From positions 2,852,001 through 2,916,000 of the forward strand of contig CM070579.1 of assembly GCA_036346355.1 (NCBI GenBank): DNA of 64,000 bases. The letters run 5' to 3'. The translations under genes and the position numbers were made by a program. Within the stretch, counting starts at the first letter, position 1. Each line of letters opens with the position of its first letter. This document shows positions 1 to 10,329 of the stretch, one piece after another. This DNA is from Rhipidocladum racemiflorum (lineage: Eukaryota; Streptophyta; Magnoliopsida; Poales; Poaceae). The notes under the pieces were generated by a model. The model did no database searches. It was not told where the DNA came from and was given only the letters and a program-made list of their open reading frames with translations.

Positions 1-542
1 TTACCTTCTTGAAGAACCACGAATCGATCGCTCTCCTTCGCGCGAACTCCACCCGATCTCTCCCCACGCGACGTGGCCACCGGTTCTCCTCGTCGCGGAT
101 CCTCCTACCGGTGAGGGCAGCACCATGGCGTGGCATGGCAGCGAGGGGGACGCAGCAAGGGCACGTGGTGGTGGGGAAGGAGGCGCAAGGAGGGGTGGTG
201 CGGCTTGGGGTGTGGAGGAAGAGGAGGAGGGGCTAGAAGGAGGAGGAGATGGGAGATGAGGGGATGGGGGTTGCGCAATGGAGGGGTGGGGGCTAGGGCA
301 GCAGGGTGTGCTGCCCCCCCCACTACTCCCACATGGGCCCAAGTGCCCCACCTCCGGCCCACGAATTCCCCCCAAGGCCCAAATCGACCTCGGAGAGGCC
401 CGGAAGCCCAGAAACAGCCCGAAACGCGTTAAAACGTGAAATCTCAGGGTTTTAGTTGCAAAATCCCCAACCTATCCCATTTTACCACATTTTATAACCT
501 ATTATCACAAATTATAAGGTCTCGACATTCCATAGTATCACA
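1..542 (-). mobile_element. Ty3/gypsy LTR, 5' portion (element runs off the window)
   Basis: Read on the minus strand, this begins TGTGATACTATGG at 542 and continues through a C-rich stretch to a splice-donor-like AAGAAGGTAA at the window edge. The order and wording match the LTR of gypsy element 1 (TGTGATACTGCGG at 3585), with many substitutions, so it is an older or different member of the same family. It interrupts a LINE: the LINE resumes with CCAAG at 543-547, which would be the 5 bp target duplication. The matching copy would lie outside the window, so I cannot tell whether this is a full element or a solo LTR. The short ORFs here are low-complexity and not genes. Confidence 0.8.
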
Positions 543-1834
543 CCAAGTATAAAGTGGATAATCCTAATATTTTTCGTTGCGATCCTGATCATAATTCTAT
601 TTTTTGGAAAGGGGTTATGTGGGCTGTGAACTCTATCAAATTTGGTTATAAATGGAGTCTAGGCAATGGTAATAAGATTAGGTTCTGGGAGGATATCTGG
701 TTTGGTTCTTCCTGCCTAGCTATCCAGTTTTGGGATCTTTATGTTCTGATAAATGAGAAAGGGGTCACGATTGCAGATATTTGGGATGGTTCAAATATTA
801 AATGCACTTTTAGAATATCTTTCTCTGAAAAAATGATGATCAGATGGTTTAATTTGGTTGAAGTGGCTAAAAGTATTAAATTTACTGATGATGAGGACGT
901 TTTGGTATGGTAATATAATAGCAATGGTGTGTTTTCTGTCAAATCCTTGTATGCTATCGTTAACTTTAGGGGTTTTTGCCAGTTTATATTCCGGCAGTTT
1001 GGCAACTAGTTGTTCCTCCTAAAGTTCATTTTTTTCTTGTGGCTTCTTTCTCATAATAAAATCATGACTAAAAACAATATGTTGAAAAGAGGGTTAGACA
1101 AAGGGAGATTATGTAGCTTCTGTGATGAAAATGAAACAGTACTCCATCTTTTTTTCGACTGTGTGGTAGCCAAAAGTATTTGGGATGTTGTTGGTTCTTA
1201 TTTTAACATGAATATTGGTTACAATTACGAATCAGTGGCTCGCTTTTGGTTAAGTTATAAAAGAAATGCTGCTCTTAACACAATTTGTGCTTCTGTTTTA
1301 TGGAGTCTTTGGAAGAGCAGAAATAACTTGATTTTCATTGCTCAGAATTGGTCAGATGTGAGAACGATATGGAGAAAGGTGCTTCTATTTTTTAAGAATT
1401 GGAGTCCTTTGTACAAGAAAGAAATGGTAACTCAGATGGATCAATTTTGCCATCATCTGGAGAGCAGGATTAGATCCCCACTGCTTCTACTGCCGGTTCC
1501 TGGATGAAAGTGACCAAGCTAGAAGATGAAGTGGACAAAAACTACTCTGAAGGAGCAATTCTGGAGGATTTGATTTCACTCTCCTCTTATTTTGATGGTT
1601 TAGCTAAATGAGAGGTTGATGGGTCCCTATTTATTTTGTTTTCACCTGTGAACTGTTAGTGTGGTGAGTTTTGTTATTTGGTCTATGGAGTTTTTTTTTT
1701 TTTTTTTGAAGGTCGGTGGTTTAGACCTTGTGTTGTGTTGGTCTGTCCTTGAATTATGTCTTCTTGAATCCAGTTTCTTAAATAGGAACTGGGACATCAT
1801 CTTTGTGATGTCCTCTTTATCGAAAAAAATCTCA
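543..1834 (+). mobile_element. L1-type LINE, 3' fragment, copy L0
   Basis: This is the end of a plant L1-like non-LTR retrotransposon. It holds the tail of the reverse transcriptase ORF, the RT-associated zinc-binding region and a 3' UTR of about 330 bp. It ends TTTATCG followed by seven A residues just before the MITE. It is cut on the left by the gypsy LTR at 542, so the upstream RT part seen in the other copies is missing. The same 3' end occurs in all other units. Confidence 0.85.
554..1507 (+). pseudogene. Broken LINE ORF2 C-terminus with zf-RVT region
   Basis: The first open stretch (554-913) reads FRCDPDHNSIFWKGVMWAV and ends at TAA 911-913. The other copies have CAA there, so this is a private nonsense change. 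After a frame change near 1010 the second stretch (1010-1507) carries the RT zinc-binding pattern: FFLWLLSHNK, then CSFCDENETVLHLFFDC, then a Trp 6 residues on. In the family this region lies between RT and the C-terminus of ORF2p. It is clearly non-functional: two frames, one stop, and no RT core or endonuclease in this copy. Confidence 0.8.
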
Positions 1835-1836
1835 TA

Positions 1837-2093
1837 CTCCTCTATCTAAATTTAAATAATGTATTTTCTCTTAGCATATAGTCCAATTTTTTTTTTAAAA
1901 AATAACTAAATTATCCTTAATTATTATCTATAAATAATATATTTAATGTCTGTATGTAGAGAATATCAAGTAAATATAGATATGTATAAGGAATATAAAA
2001 GGAACATTACATTAATTTGTATTAAAACATAATCACTTTATATATGTAGACAAAATCGTTGAATACATATCCTATTAATTTAGATTGATGGAG
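1837..2093. mobile_element. Stowaway-type MITE, copy M0
   Basis: A non-coding AT-rich element of 257 bp with terminal inverted repeats. The left end is CTCC-TCTATCTAAATTTAA; the right end, read in reverse, is CTCCATCAATCTAAATTAA. It is flanked by TA on both sides (1835-1836 and 2094-2095), the Tc1/mariner-Stowaway target duplication. It sits directly after the A-tail of the LINE and about 235 bp upstream of the ubiquitin-like start codon, so it may affect that gene's promoter. It is present in every unit. Confidence 0.85.
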
Positions 2094-2329
2094 TACCATA
2101 TACGTATTTACTTCAATGCATTTTTACGGCTTATCTTATCGCCTCGACTGGTCATAATGGTAGCTGTATATCTCACTGCAATTTTGCATGCCTTGGTACA
2201 TATAGAATGCCTTGGTACATATCCGAATTGTTTTATTGGAAATCACCGAAGAGATGGGCTAGTTGGAATTATATAGACAAAAAACTAAGAATTATTATAA
2301 ACTTCCTGCCGACCAAGAGGGCCGGGACG

Positions 2330-2872
2330 ATGCCCGACCTTGTTCGCGTCACTGCCACCTTCCCGTTCTACCATAGCCCGGATGTCTCGGTCATCGCCTT
2401 CCGCAACGAGACCGTGGCCGCGCTGAAGCGCCGCATCCACAGCGCGGCTCTAATGGACGCGCCCGAGCTGGAGCGCATGGCCGCCGTGCTCGGCGACGCG
2501 GAGATGGAGGACGACCTGCCGCCGCGGTATCGCCGAGCCCGCCTCCAGCGTGTTGGAGGTGAAGGTCACGCTCAAGCCGGCGGAGGTGGGCAGCAGCAGC
2601 GACGCGGGCAGCAGGACGATGGCGGTGGAGCTGCACGTGGAGGGCGCGGAGGCGGGCGTGCTGGCGGACGTCCGCCTGTCGGACGGTGTCATGGAGCTGA
2701 GGCAGCAGCTGAGCCTCCTCGACATGCCCGAAGCTGCCGCCGCTTGCCCGAGGCGACTACCGCCGAGTTCGACGGAAGGCCATGGGCGAGGCGCGGTCGC
2801 TACGGCGCACGGCTTCGGCCGGGGACATCATCCACGTTGCCGCCGCCGGCCGGCGCCGCGCCGCGCGAGTGA
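2330..2872 (+). pseudogene. Ubiquitin-like two-domain protein, copy 1 (frameshifted)
   Basis: The start MPDLVRVTATFPFYHSPD is chosen because GC-rich coding sequence begins exactly there, after an AT-rich leader, and it is conserved in all six copies. A TATATAG at 2270-2276 lies 54 bp upstream and could be the TATA box. The first half (V-x-V strand, TVAALKRRI helix, DDLP) and the second half (FDGK-like, then GDIIHV near the C-terminus) resemble ubiquitin folds; this is inference from pattern only. Frame is lost near 2520, where the usual CTGCTCGTGTACGTC reads CCGCGGTATCGCC, and again near 2700-2790. No intron is seen. The breaks may be partly sequencing error. Function unknown. Confidence 0.6.
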
Positions 2873-3434
2873 GACCGGGGTTTTTGAGGGGTTTTAGGAG
2901 CGGGAGAGTGTGTGGTGTGGCCTCCCACTGTGCTTTGCCGATCGAGGCTTGAAGGAATAGACGGAACATGCGTGCTCGCTGTCGCGGTTTAATCCTAGTT
3001 CTATAAGAGTTGATCTTGTATTAGTTTTTATGTTTAGTTAATATGATAGGAATCGAGTTTGAGATTAAGTTTGTAGTCGTGTTCTACTTAATATGGTGTC
3101 CGAGTGCAAGTGTGAATCGAAAGAACGACAAGTTTTAATATGATAAGAATTGAGTTTGAGATTAAGTTTTGGATTATAGAGTTGATTAAGTCATTGTATA
3201 GAGTCTATTTTATACATTAATCAACTATATACGATGAATTAATCAACTCTATACGATGACTTAATCACTCTATAATTCAAGAAACAAAGCTGCATATGGT
3301 ATTCTCATTCGGGTATGAGGATAAAGTGATAGCGATAAATCAGCACATAAAACCTTTCAGGACGGAATGAAATGTATTTTATTTTAGAATCCATCAATAT
3401 TATAATAAGAAAGGAGATGAAAGTGCTATAAAAC
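2873..3434 (+). repeat. 3' flank of ubiquitin-like copy 1 with hairpin
   Basis: An AT-rich stretch without coding potential. It holds a likely 3' UTR (GATCGAGGCTTGAAGG, then TTGATCTTGTATTAG). At 3173-3276 there is an imperfect inverted repeat: ATTATAGAGTTGATTAAGTCA on the left and TGACTTAATCACTCTATAAT on the right, with further ATTAATCAACT repeats in the loop. It ends with AAAAC (3430-3434), the left target duplication of the solo LTR. Confidence 0.6.
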
Positions 3435-3584
3435 TGTGAGGAGCCTCCCTTTTACAAAGATTGTACCGTAAAAGACAGGTTCTAATGTGCTTCCTGTGCT
3501 AGTCCCTGGATCAGTAGCTAGCACGCACATACAAATGGAAATCATAACCATACAAAATATCATTATCAATAAGATAGCTATTTT
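3435..3584 (-). mobile_element. Solo LTR copy A, 3' end segment (split by gypsy element 1)
   Basis: On the minus strand the LTR ends CTCCTCACA at 3435, next to AAAAC (3430-3434). The rest of the same LTR resumes at 12803 after the nested element. Bases 3580-3584 (ATTTT) are the left target duplication of the nested element. Confidence 0.75.
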
Positions 3585-6124
3585 TGTGATACTGCGGAAT
3601 GTCGAGACTTTCTAATTTGTGAAAATAGGTTTTAAAATGTGGTAAAATGGGATAAGTTGGGGATTTTGCAACTAAAACCCTGAGATTTCACTTTTTAACG
3701 CGTTTCGGGCCGTTTTCGGGTGTTTGGGCCGCTCCGGGGAGGTTTTGGGCTTGAGGGAAACTTCGCGGGCCGGATGGTGGGATCCACTTGGCCCATGTGG
3801 GGGTGAGGGGGGCAGCAAACCCTTTTGGGCTTGAGGGAAACTTCGCGGGCCGGATGGTGGGATCCACTTGGCCCATGTGGGGGTGAGGGGGGCAGCAAAC
3901 CCTGCTGCCCTAGCTCTCCCCACCCCCCCATGCGCAGCCCCCATCTCCTCTCCCCTCATTCCCCATTTTTTCCCCTCATCTCCCCTCACCTCACCTCTCC
4001 TCTCCCTTCCCAACCGCCCCTTCCCTAGGTGCTGCCGCCCCACCCCTCTCCTCCCTTGTGGGCGCATCCCAAGGTCTCCTACTCGCTGCCATGGCGCTGT
4101 CCAAGTTGTTGGGAGGGGCTGCGACGAGGAGGATTGGTGGAAACGGCGCGTGGAAGGAAGTCGGGGAGGAACGCGAAGGTTGGATCGTCGATTGGTGATT
4201 CTCCAAGAAGGTAATGGGGATCTTGTGGGGTAGATCTCTTGCTGCTGTAGAGGGGATTATCATGTTTTTAGATCAAGGGAGGTGCTGCCATGGGTTAGAT
4301 TTGATGAAAAACTAGAGTTGTATTCGCGTTCTGGTTCGGGCAGATTGGGGACCCGAGTTAGGGCAGGCGTTTTCGCCAATTTAGAGTTGGAATCTGGCCG
4401 TACGGACTTCTAGGAAGTTGTAGATAATTTCATTATCTTTCCATGCATATAAAGAAATTGAAATTCCGCCCAGCCGTTTAGAAGTTATGCCTGTTTTACC
4501 GAGCGCTGTCAAATCTGTGACGAGATTGAGACAGTTCGTGTTCAACGTTAGATTAAACAACATTAGAGTCCGAATCAGTCTTTACCTATAACTAGAAAAA
4601 ATTGGGAAATTTCCTAAGCTACGCGAGGATGTACTCGTTTAATCAATTTGGAATTCTAGAACTCAAGTTATGATTTTTCAAGCCGCTGTCCAGAACGGGC
4701 AAATCTGTGATTTCGGGTTTTGGTGTATATCGTGTATTGGGTGTAGTGGGTACTGTTTTGAGGAGTCAAATTGAGTGTGTGGCACGTGTTTGCAGGTGGT
4801 GTGCCTCCGGAGTGCCCTCAACCTCTCGTCACTCCGTTGCCCGGATTTGAAGGCAAGTGTGTTGTGTGGATTTAACGCTATATGTGATGCTAGAATTGCT
4901 TGATGTTATTGGGATAGATAACATGTTGTTTTGCCATGAGTTACATGTTATAAATGATATAATGTCCTCATGCCATGTTTTAATATTGACGATGATATAA
5001 TGTCCTTATGCCATGATAAAGTAATATGCTTGTTGTTGATAAATGAATCACATGCCAAGTTGGTATGATTACGGTCGATTGTTAAATACGGCCCTACATG
5101 TTGAGATGCAATGTGTTGATATGCAATACTTCTACTTATGAATACGCTGCTGTCCATTTTGCATACATGGCATATTTTTCATGGCCGACCGGTGAGATAA
5201 GTCATAACTATTCCGGTAGGGGCGGTGAGAACTGTTATGACTAGTCCGGGGCTATTCTTTCGAATAAGTCCTACATCGTGATTCCTTCACCGAGGTGAAT
5301 GGAAGCGAGTGATAGGCACCCTCCATCTTCGGGATGGAAGGGGAAAAGGGTGCATGCCGACGGTGTGCACTCAACCATACCGGTATGAGTATTCCAGAAG
5401 ACATGTGCATTGCATTGCATGAATGAATTTCATAAATGAAGGTGTTTATGAGATGATGATGAGAGTACTCATGAGATGCTCATGAGATGATTACCATGTT
5501 GTTTTAAAGGCTGCAAATTATGTTAAATGTGATGTGTTGTGATATAACCGTGAGACTGGAATGATGGTTTGTTGTCTTGATCCTTGTTGTTCCATTGCAA
5601 TGCACTTTGCTTTGAGTGATGAACTCACGCTTGTGTTTTCGTTGTTTGTTTCTTTAGGTACCATGAAATCGGGCGCTGGAAAGGGACTTAGCTACACTTC
5701 TCCACGTAGTATCACAATCTAGCTAATTCATCTTCTTTTGGAGACACTGCAATAAGTATTGCAATAATCATTAGTTTATGGTCTTAATGTTGGTTGTTTC
5801 CTCATGTGAATCATGTGGGGCTATGGAGTGAATTGTTATATCTTCCTAGACTTAAATTGATGCTTATTCTTTTGCTAGCGATGCCTTTTGATGTTTTAAT
5901 TGATGATTGGTTATCATTATCGCTGCATGTGAAGGTCTTGTTTATCCTACTTATTGTTATGATGATTATGTTGTTAAGTTTTATGCAAAAACAAAGAATA
6001 TGCTGTCAAAATTTTCAATTACTCTAAATGATTACTTGCTGTAATTTATTTTAAATTATGGTATTAAATGTGTTATGGTCTATGTTTGGTGACATTCTGG
6101 GCTTAGTAGAAGCTGGGGTGTTAC
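3585..6124 (+). repeat. Gypsy element 1, 5' LTR
   Basis: It runs from TGTGATACTGCGG to TGTTAC. The order is an AT-rich start, C-rich leader-like sequence (about 3900-4080), a donor-like CCAAGAAGGTAATG near 4204, a conserved TAGATAATT/ATTATCTTTCC stretch, GCAGGTGGTGTG near 4794, and CTTTAGGTACCATGAAATC near 5655. The final A seen in the 3' LTR is missing here. Confidence 0.9.
3747..3906 (+). repeat. 80 bp tandem duplication in the 5' LTR only
   Basis: Two adjacent copies with period 80 (GGGCTTGAGGGAAACTTCGC at 3747 and again at 3827). The 3' LTR has a single copy at about 10493. It therefore arose after insertion, or is an assembly artefact. Confidence 0.85.
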
Positions 6125-6128
6125 TGAT

Positions 6129-6139
6129 TGGTATCGAGC
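6129..6139 (+). promoter_or_regulatory. Primer-binding site (initiator Met tRNA), one base short
   Basis: TGGTATCGAGC lies 4 bases after the 5' LTR. The usual plant Ty3/gypsy site is TGGTATCAGAGC. Here CAGA reads CGA, the same change seen between LINE copies at other CAG sites. Confidence 0.8.
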
Positions 6140-8648
6140 TGGTGTAGGTCCCTGGAATGTGTATTTAGTGTCATAACTATAGGTTCAACTAAAATATGAA
6201 GTGGGATAACCTAGAAACATGGCTTAGGTTTTACTTAAAACTTTGCCATAGGATAGCAACATTAAAACTTGTGTAAGTGGAATAATTAATTTAAAACTTG
6301 ACACACTCTGTTGCACAGTAGGAATGGGTATGGGTACTGTTGCTTTACGCTTAAATGTTGTATTTAAGCTTTGATGTTGAATGTTACATTTGGTAATATA
6401 TGTTGCTATGTTTATGAAAGAATTGATTGTGTTGATACTTTTGAGATTATGTGGGTTGTGGTGCCGAAAAGGGGTTGATCACCTTACATTGGTTGTAGTA
6501 ATGTTGGGTTTGACGGTGTGGCGGTTAGTGCCATCACCGATGGACTTTAACCTCTGTTGGGAGAGTGCTTATCCTTTACGTGCGTAGATTGGGTAGTTGG
6601 TTGGAGTCGAGTAGTAGAGTTGTGGAATGACCCTCCGAATTTCCTTTGCCGCTTTGACGAATGGTTTTGGTTTTGTCTTCTTTGGTTGAAGGCAAAAGAA
6701 GAATTTCTGTTGCGCCTCTTTTGGTTGCCTTGTCACTTTGGCCTTGATTTGTTGTTTGCCTTGTAGAGAAACTTATAGATTGATTCTTGGGTTACCATTC
6801 TCCAATTTGAAAAAGAATTTATTGAAGTTCCGATGAAAAATCTAAGTCGCATGGATTTAGGTGTCAAGGTTTTGTCGGAAAGAATGTGGTTGATCGGTTG
6901 CTTTACGGAGAAAGTTTTCAATTTATTCTTGTGGTTGTCTTTTTCCGAGGTTTAAAAGAGTTATTGCGGTGTTGTGCCAAATCTTGTTGTCGGGGCCTAA
7001 GTGGTGTTTGATTGCAATGATGACTTGCTTGGGAATTCATCTTTGAAAAACCGCTTTGTTTCGTGAAAGTTTGAAGTTTGGGGTTATGGCCTAAAAATTT
7101 TTGGTTAATCGCTTGGTTTTCCCTCTTGCAACCATCTTCCTTCGTGGAAGTTGTTGATCTCGAGAGTTGGGGAATAGTTGCGTGTCGGCATTTGGGAATT
7201 TAAGAGTTGACTTCTCTTGTGGTTTATGGATGAGCTTTCCGGAAGGAAAGGTGTTTTGGGTGTTGTTCTTTTCTGGAGCAATTATGGTTTCCTTAAGAGT
7301 TGGGTGCGTGATTCACGCGAATGTTTAAGAAGTTAAGTGTATGACGAGAAGTTAGAGTTTTCGGTTGATATGAGCTAGTGGTTCGGTTAAAGTGAATTGG
7401 TTGTTGGTTTAAAGATAAACTAAAATATTGTGTTGATAAGAGATGATTAAACGAGACGTCGGGTGATCCAAAGTGAAAGTTGATTAGTGGTGTGTGCAAA
7501 GTGATGCGGGTTAAGGAATCTAATGGATGTTTGAAATTCGTTAGCATAGAATGTCTCGGCTGATGAACTTGTTATAGCAAGAAGATGGTGTGAAATTCTG
7601 CCTATTGTAGCTGGTGGGTCAGTTAATATTGTGGGTCGACAATATAACTTAAAATTCGTGTAATCAATTAATGGGGATATATGGAATGATTGTAGGAAAG
7701 GTTGAATTATTCTTGACAGAGGTCTGTCTGGGATCCGTATTTATGAGGAATGTCTAGTGGAGATCGTGTCGCGTGGGTAGTATTAATTATTGGTGGAATG
7801 AACTGGTGAGATGGAATATGTGACTTAGGATTATTTCGTGGTAATTGTTGATTACGTGGAATAATTGTAAAGAGATGTGTGCTACACTTGGGATAATAAG
7901 TTGCATGAATAATGGTTCGTCATGGTTAGTAGACCAAAAGAAGTTGTTGATATGCGTCTTATGTTGGATTAAGCGATAAGTTAATTGTCTTTGGAGTTGT
8001 GAGAATGTGGTTCTCCTTGTTGGTTGTCATACGGTAGATATAGTCTACGGTTCGTTGGTGATATAATCAATTGTGGTTATATGAGCAAAGTGAAAAGTGA
8101 TTTTATCAAGAGCAGATGTTGTAGCTTGTGTGCAACAAAGTTGTTGGACTTCTCGGGATTTGGGTGATTATGACGTCCGTTTTGGCTAAGAGTATTGGAA
8201 TGCGAGTAATGGTGGGATTTGAGTCGAACTTTCTTTTGAAGGTTTACTGATTCAAATGAATGTATAAATTTTTCGGGAGTGCTCGCCTCTTTGTTTAGGC
8301 GTCTTGATTAGTGTGCAATAAAATCTCCTCGCTTAAGTGGCATTTTGTCAAGTTACAAACTTGACTGATGATTGGAAATATGGATGAAAGAGTAGTATTT
8401 GAAGTAACCGGCTTATGAGTTCCAAATGTGGTGGGGTATTGAACCATGCCAATCATTGGATTTGGGTTAATCTGTTTAGTCTATGCTATGAGTTTGGGTT
8501 AACACCCAAAGCGTTGGAGTGGGACGCTCTCTTTAGCGTTCAACTGATTTATCTTTGGTAACCCTGGAGTTAAGCGCTTAAATTGTAATTTTATCGTGAC
8601 TAGAGTTGGATTTATTTGGGAAACGTGGGTGGTTTTTGCGAGCGTTTC

Positions 8649-8669
8649 AAAAAAAAAAAAAAAAAAAAA
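8649..8669 (+). repeat. Run of 21 A residues
   Basis: An uninterrupted A-run inside the non-coding interior of gypsy element 1. It could be a trace of an old retroposed insertion or simple slippage; no matching target duplication is obvious. Confidence 0.9.
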
Positions 8670-10316
8670 GGTGAGTCTTATGATCGTTTCATAAGTGATT
8701 TTTGTTGGTAAAATGTTCCCTGCTGGGAATGTGTTTCCTTTCTCTTTAAGAGAATTGGTAGCGGTTATTAGGCGTAGATGTTTGATTTGAGAGTTGATGC
8801 TATCTTCTGTTATTGGCTTTGGTTAAAATGCGATGTTTTGCACGCATTGCGTCTGATGGTTGTTGGGTTGTGATGCGATATGGTATTTTTCGTTAACGCC
8901 CGTCATAGTTTATACGAATTTGAGCAACCATCGATGTTGTTGGGTGTCAATCACGTGACAAAGAGAATGAAGTCTCTTTGTGATTGGTTAATGGGTATCG
9001 TGGTTACATGACGAATAAATGGTGAAAAAGATTCATGACATCGTTTTATAAGCATAAAATAGTTGTTGAGCCAGGGCGGTGAGAAAGTCATATAGAGATA
9101 TATGACTAATCCGGAGTGCTCTTGAAGAATTCGCATTCGTGTTATGAATTGAGATTTCCATTGCTCTCTAGCATGAAAAGGAATGAATGGATAAATGCTG
9201 GTATTTTGGTTATGTTATGCAAGGGATTTGAGTTTCCCTTTCTCTTCGAGAGTTTTCGTGGCAGTTCTCTTCCAAGATGTTGATTTTGGTTAAAATGAAA
9301 AGTTTGGCTGTGGTGAAAGCGAGTCGAGTTGTCTTTAGTTGTTAAGAACTTCACAAGAGAATTGTGTGGAGTCTCTATTTGTTTGGGTGCTCCCCGATGC
9401 GAATTGTATCACGTTGATTGGAGATTTGAGTTTTCCTTTGTGGCGCTTTGAGGTTCGAGTTGTTGTATGTGGTCTACTTGGATTCAAAAGAATCGTACTT
9501 CTTTTGCACTATTGATAGGAGTGAGAATAAGAAGGGTCTCGAGTTATTGTTGAGTATAATCTAAGAGCTATACTCGTGGGTTTCGTTGTTTGTGTGAATT
9601 GTTTGTGAGGGCGACATCCTCTTGGGAAAAGTGCTAATTGAGTTTTGGTAGTGAGTTACGGTCCTAGCTTGGGCTAGGTGCTTTGGACATTAGTGGTATG
9701 AGGGTGGATGATATTGGAGGTTGATGATGTCGTGGTTTGTATTTGGTTGAAGGTATCGTTGGGTGGAAGCAAATGTTATAGAAATTGTGATGTAAAATGC
9801 TTTGTCGTGGACATTGTCTTAGCTAGATGTCCCTGGGTGTGCGTTATGCCTGGAGAGTATAGAATGAAAAGTGTAACGTGGTTGGCAGTCGAAAAGAAAG
9901 TATGGTCGATGTAGGCTATGAGCGAAGATGACATTAGTAAATTTTGATTCCTTGTGAAAAGGGGTCAAATAATTGGAAGAGATGGGGTTTTGCGTAAATG
10001 GTCTTTTGGGGGGTTCAAGTTTGGAACCTCGGTTGACCGTTTTAATGCTAATGGTAAAAAGGGATGTGTTTCATGATGATTGTGTCATTCTGAGTTTATG
10101 AATCATGATAGCGATTGAAGTAAATGAGGAATCATGTCAAGTTGTGCTTAGTTAAGCTAAGTCAAGTCACTCTTGTTAATAGATGGATTTGGAGAATTGC
10201 GTTGTCGTTGCCACTGTTTGAGTCTTTGCGTGGGTGTGTGGAGTTCGCAAAGAAGATGAGTCCCTAGTGGACATTGTTTTAGAGTTGAAGTGTGAGATTC
10301 GAGGTCGAATCCAGTT

Positions 10317-10329
10317 AAGGGGGGTAGAA
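10317..10329 (+). promoter_or_regulatory. Polypurine tract of gypsy element 1
   Basis: AAGGGGGGTAGAA ends directly at the 3' LTR (TGTGATACTG at 10330), the position and composition expected for the plus-strand primer. Element 2 has a close counterpart at 53604-53617. Confidence 0.85.

Larger units (their letters stand above)
6125..10329 (+). mobile_element. Gypsy element 1 interior, no coding capacity
   Basis: About 4.2 kb, visibly poor in C on the + strand and full of stops in all frames; the longest open stretches are well under 100 codons. The first 220 bp match the leader of gypsy element 2 (for example TAGAAACATGGCTTAGGTT). A module at about 6445-6740 (GTTGTGGTGCCGAA, then GTGCCATCACCGA, then TTGGGTAGTTGG) also matches element 2 at about 49545-49790. 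The last part shares GATTCGAGGTCGAATCC with element 2. The rest resembles nothing I recognise. Confidence 0.75.

Noticed and set aside
1..375. 124-codon minus-strand ORF at the window start
   Set aside because: Pro/Ser-rich reading of C-rich LTR leader; another frame is equally open; it belongs to the gypsy LTR.
6125..10329. Possible coding gene in the interior of gypsy element 1
   Set aside because: All frames are dense with stops; no gag or pol motif or other domain was recognised.
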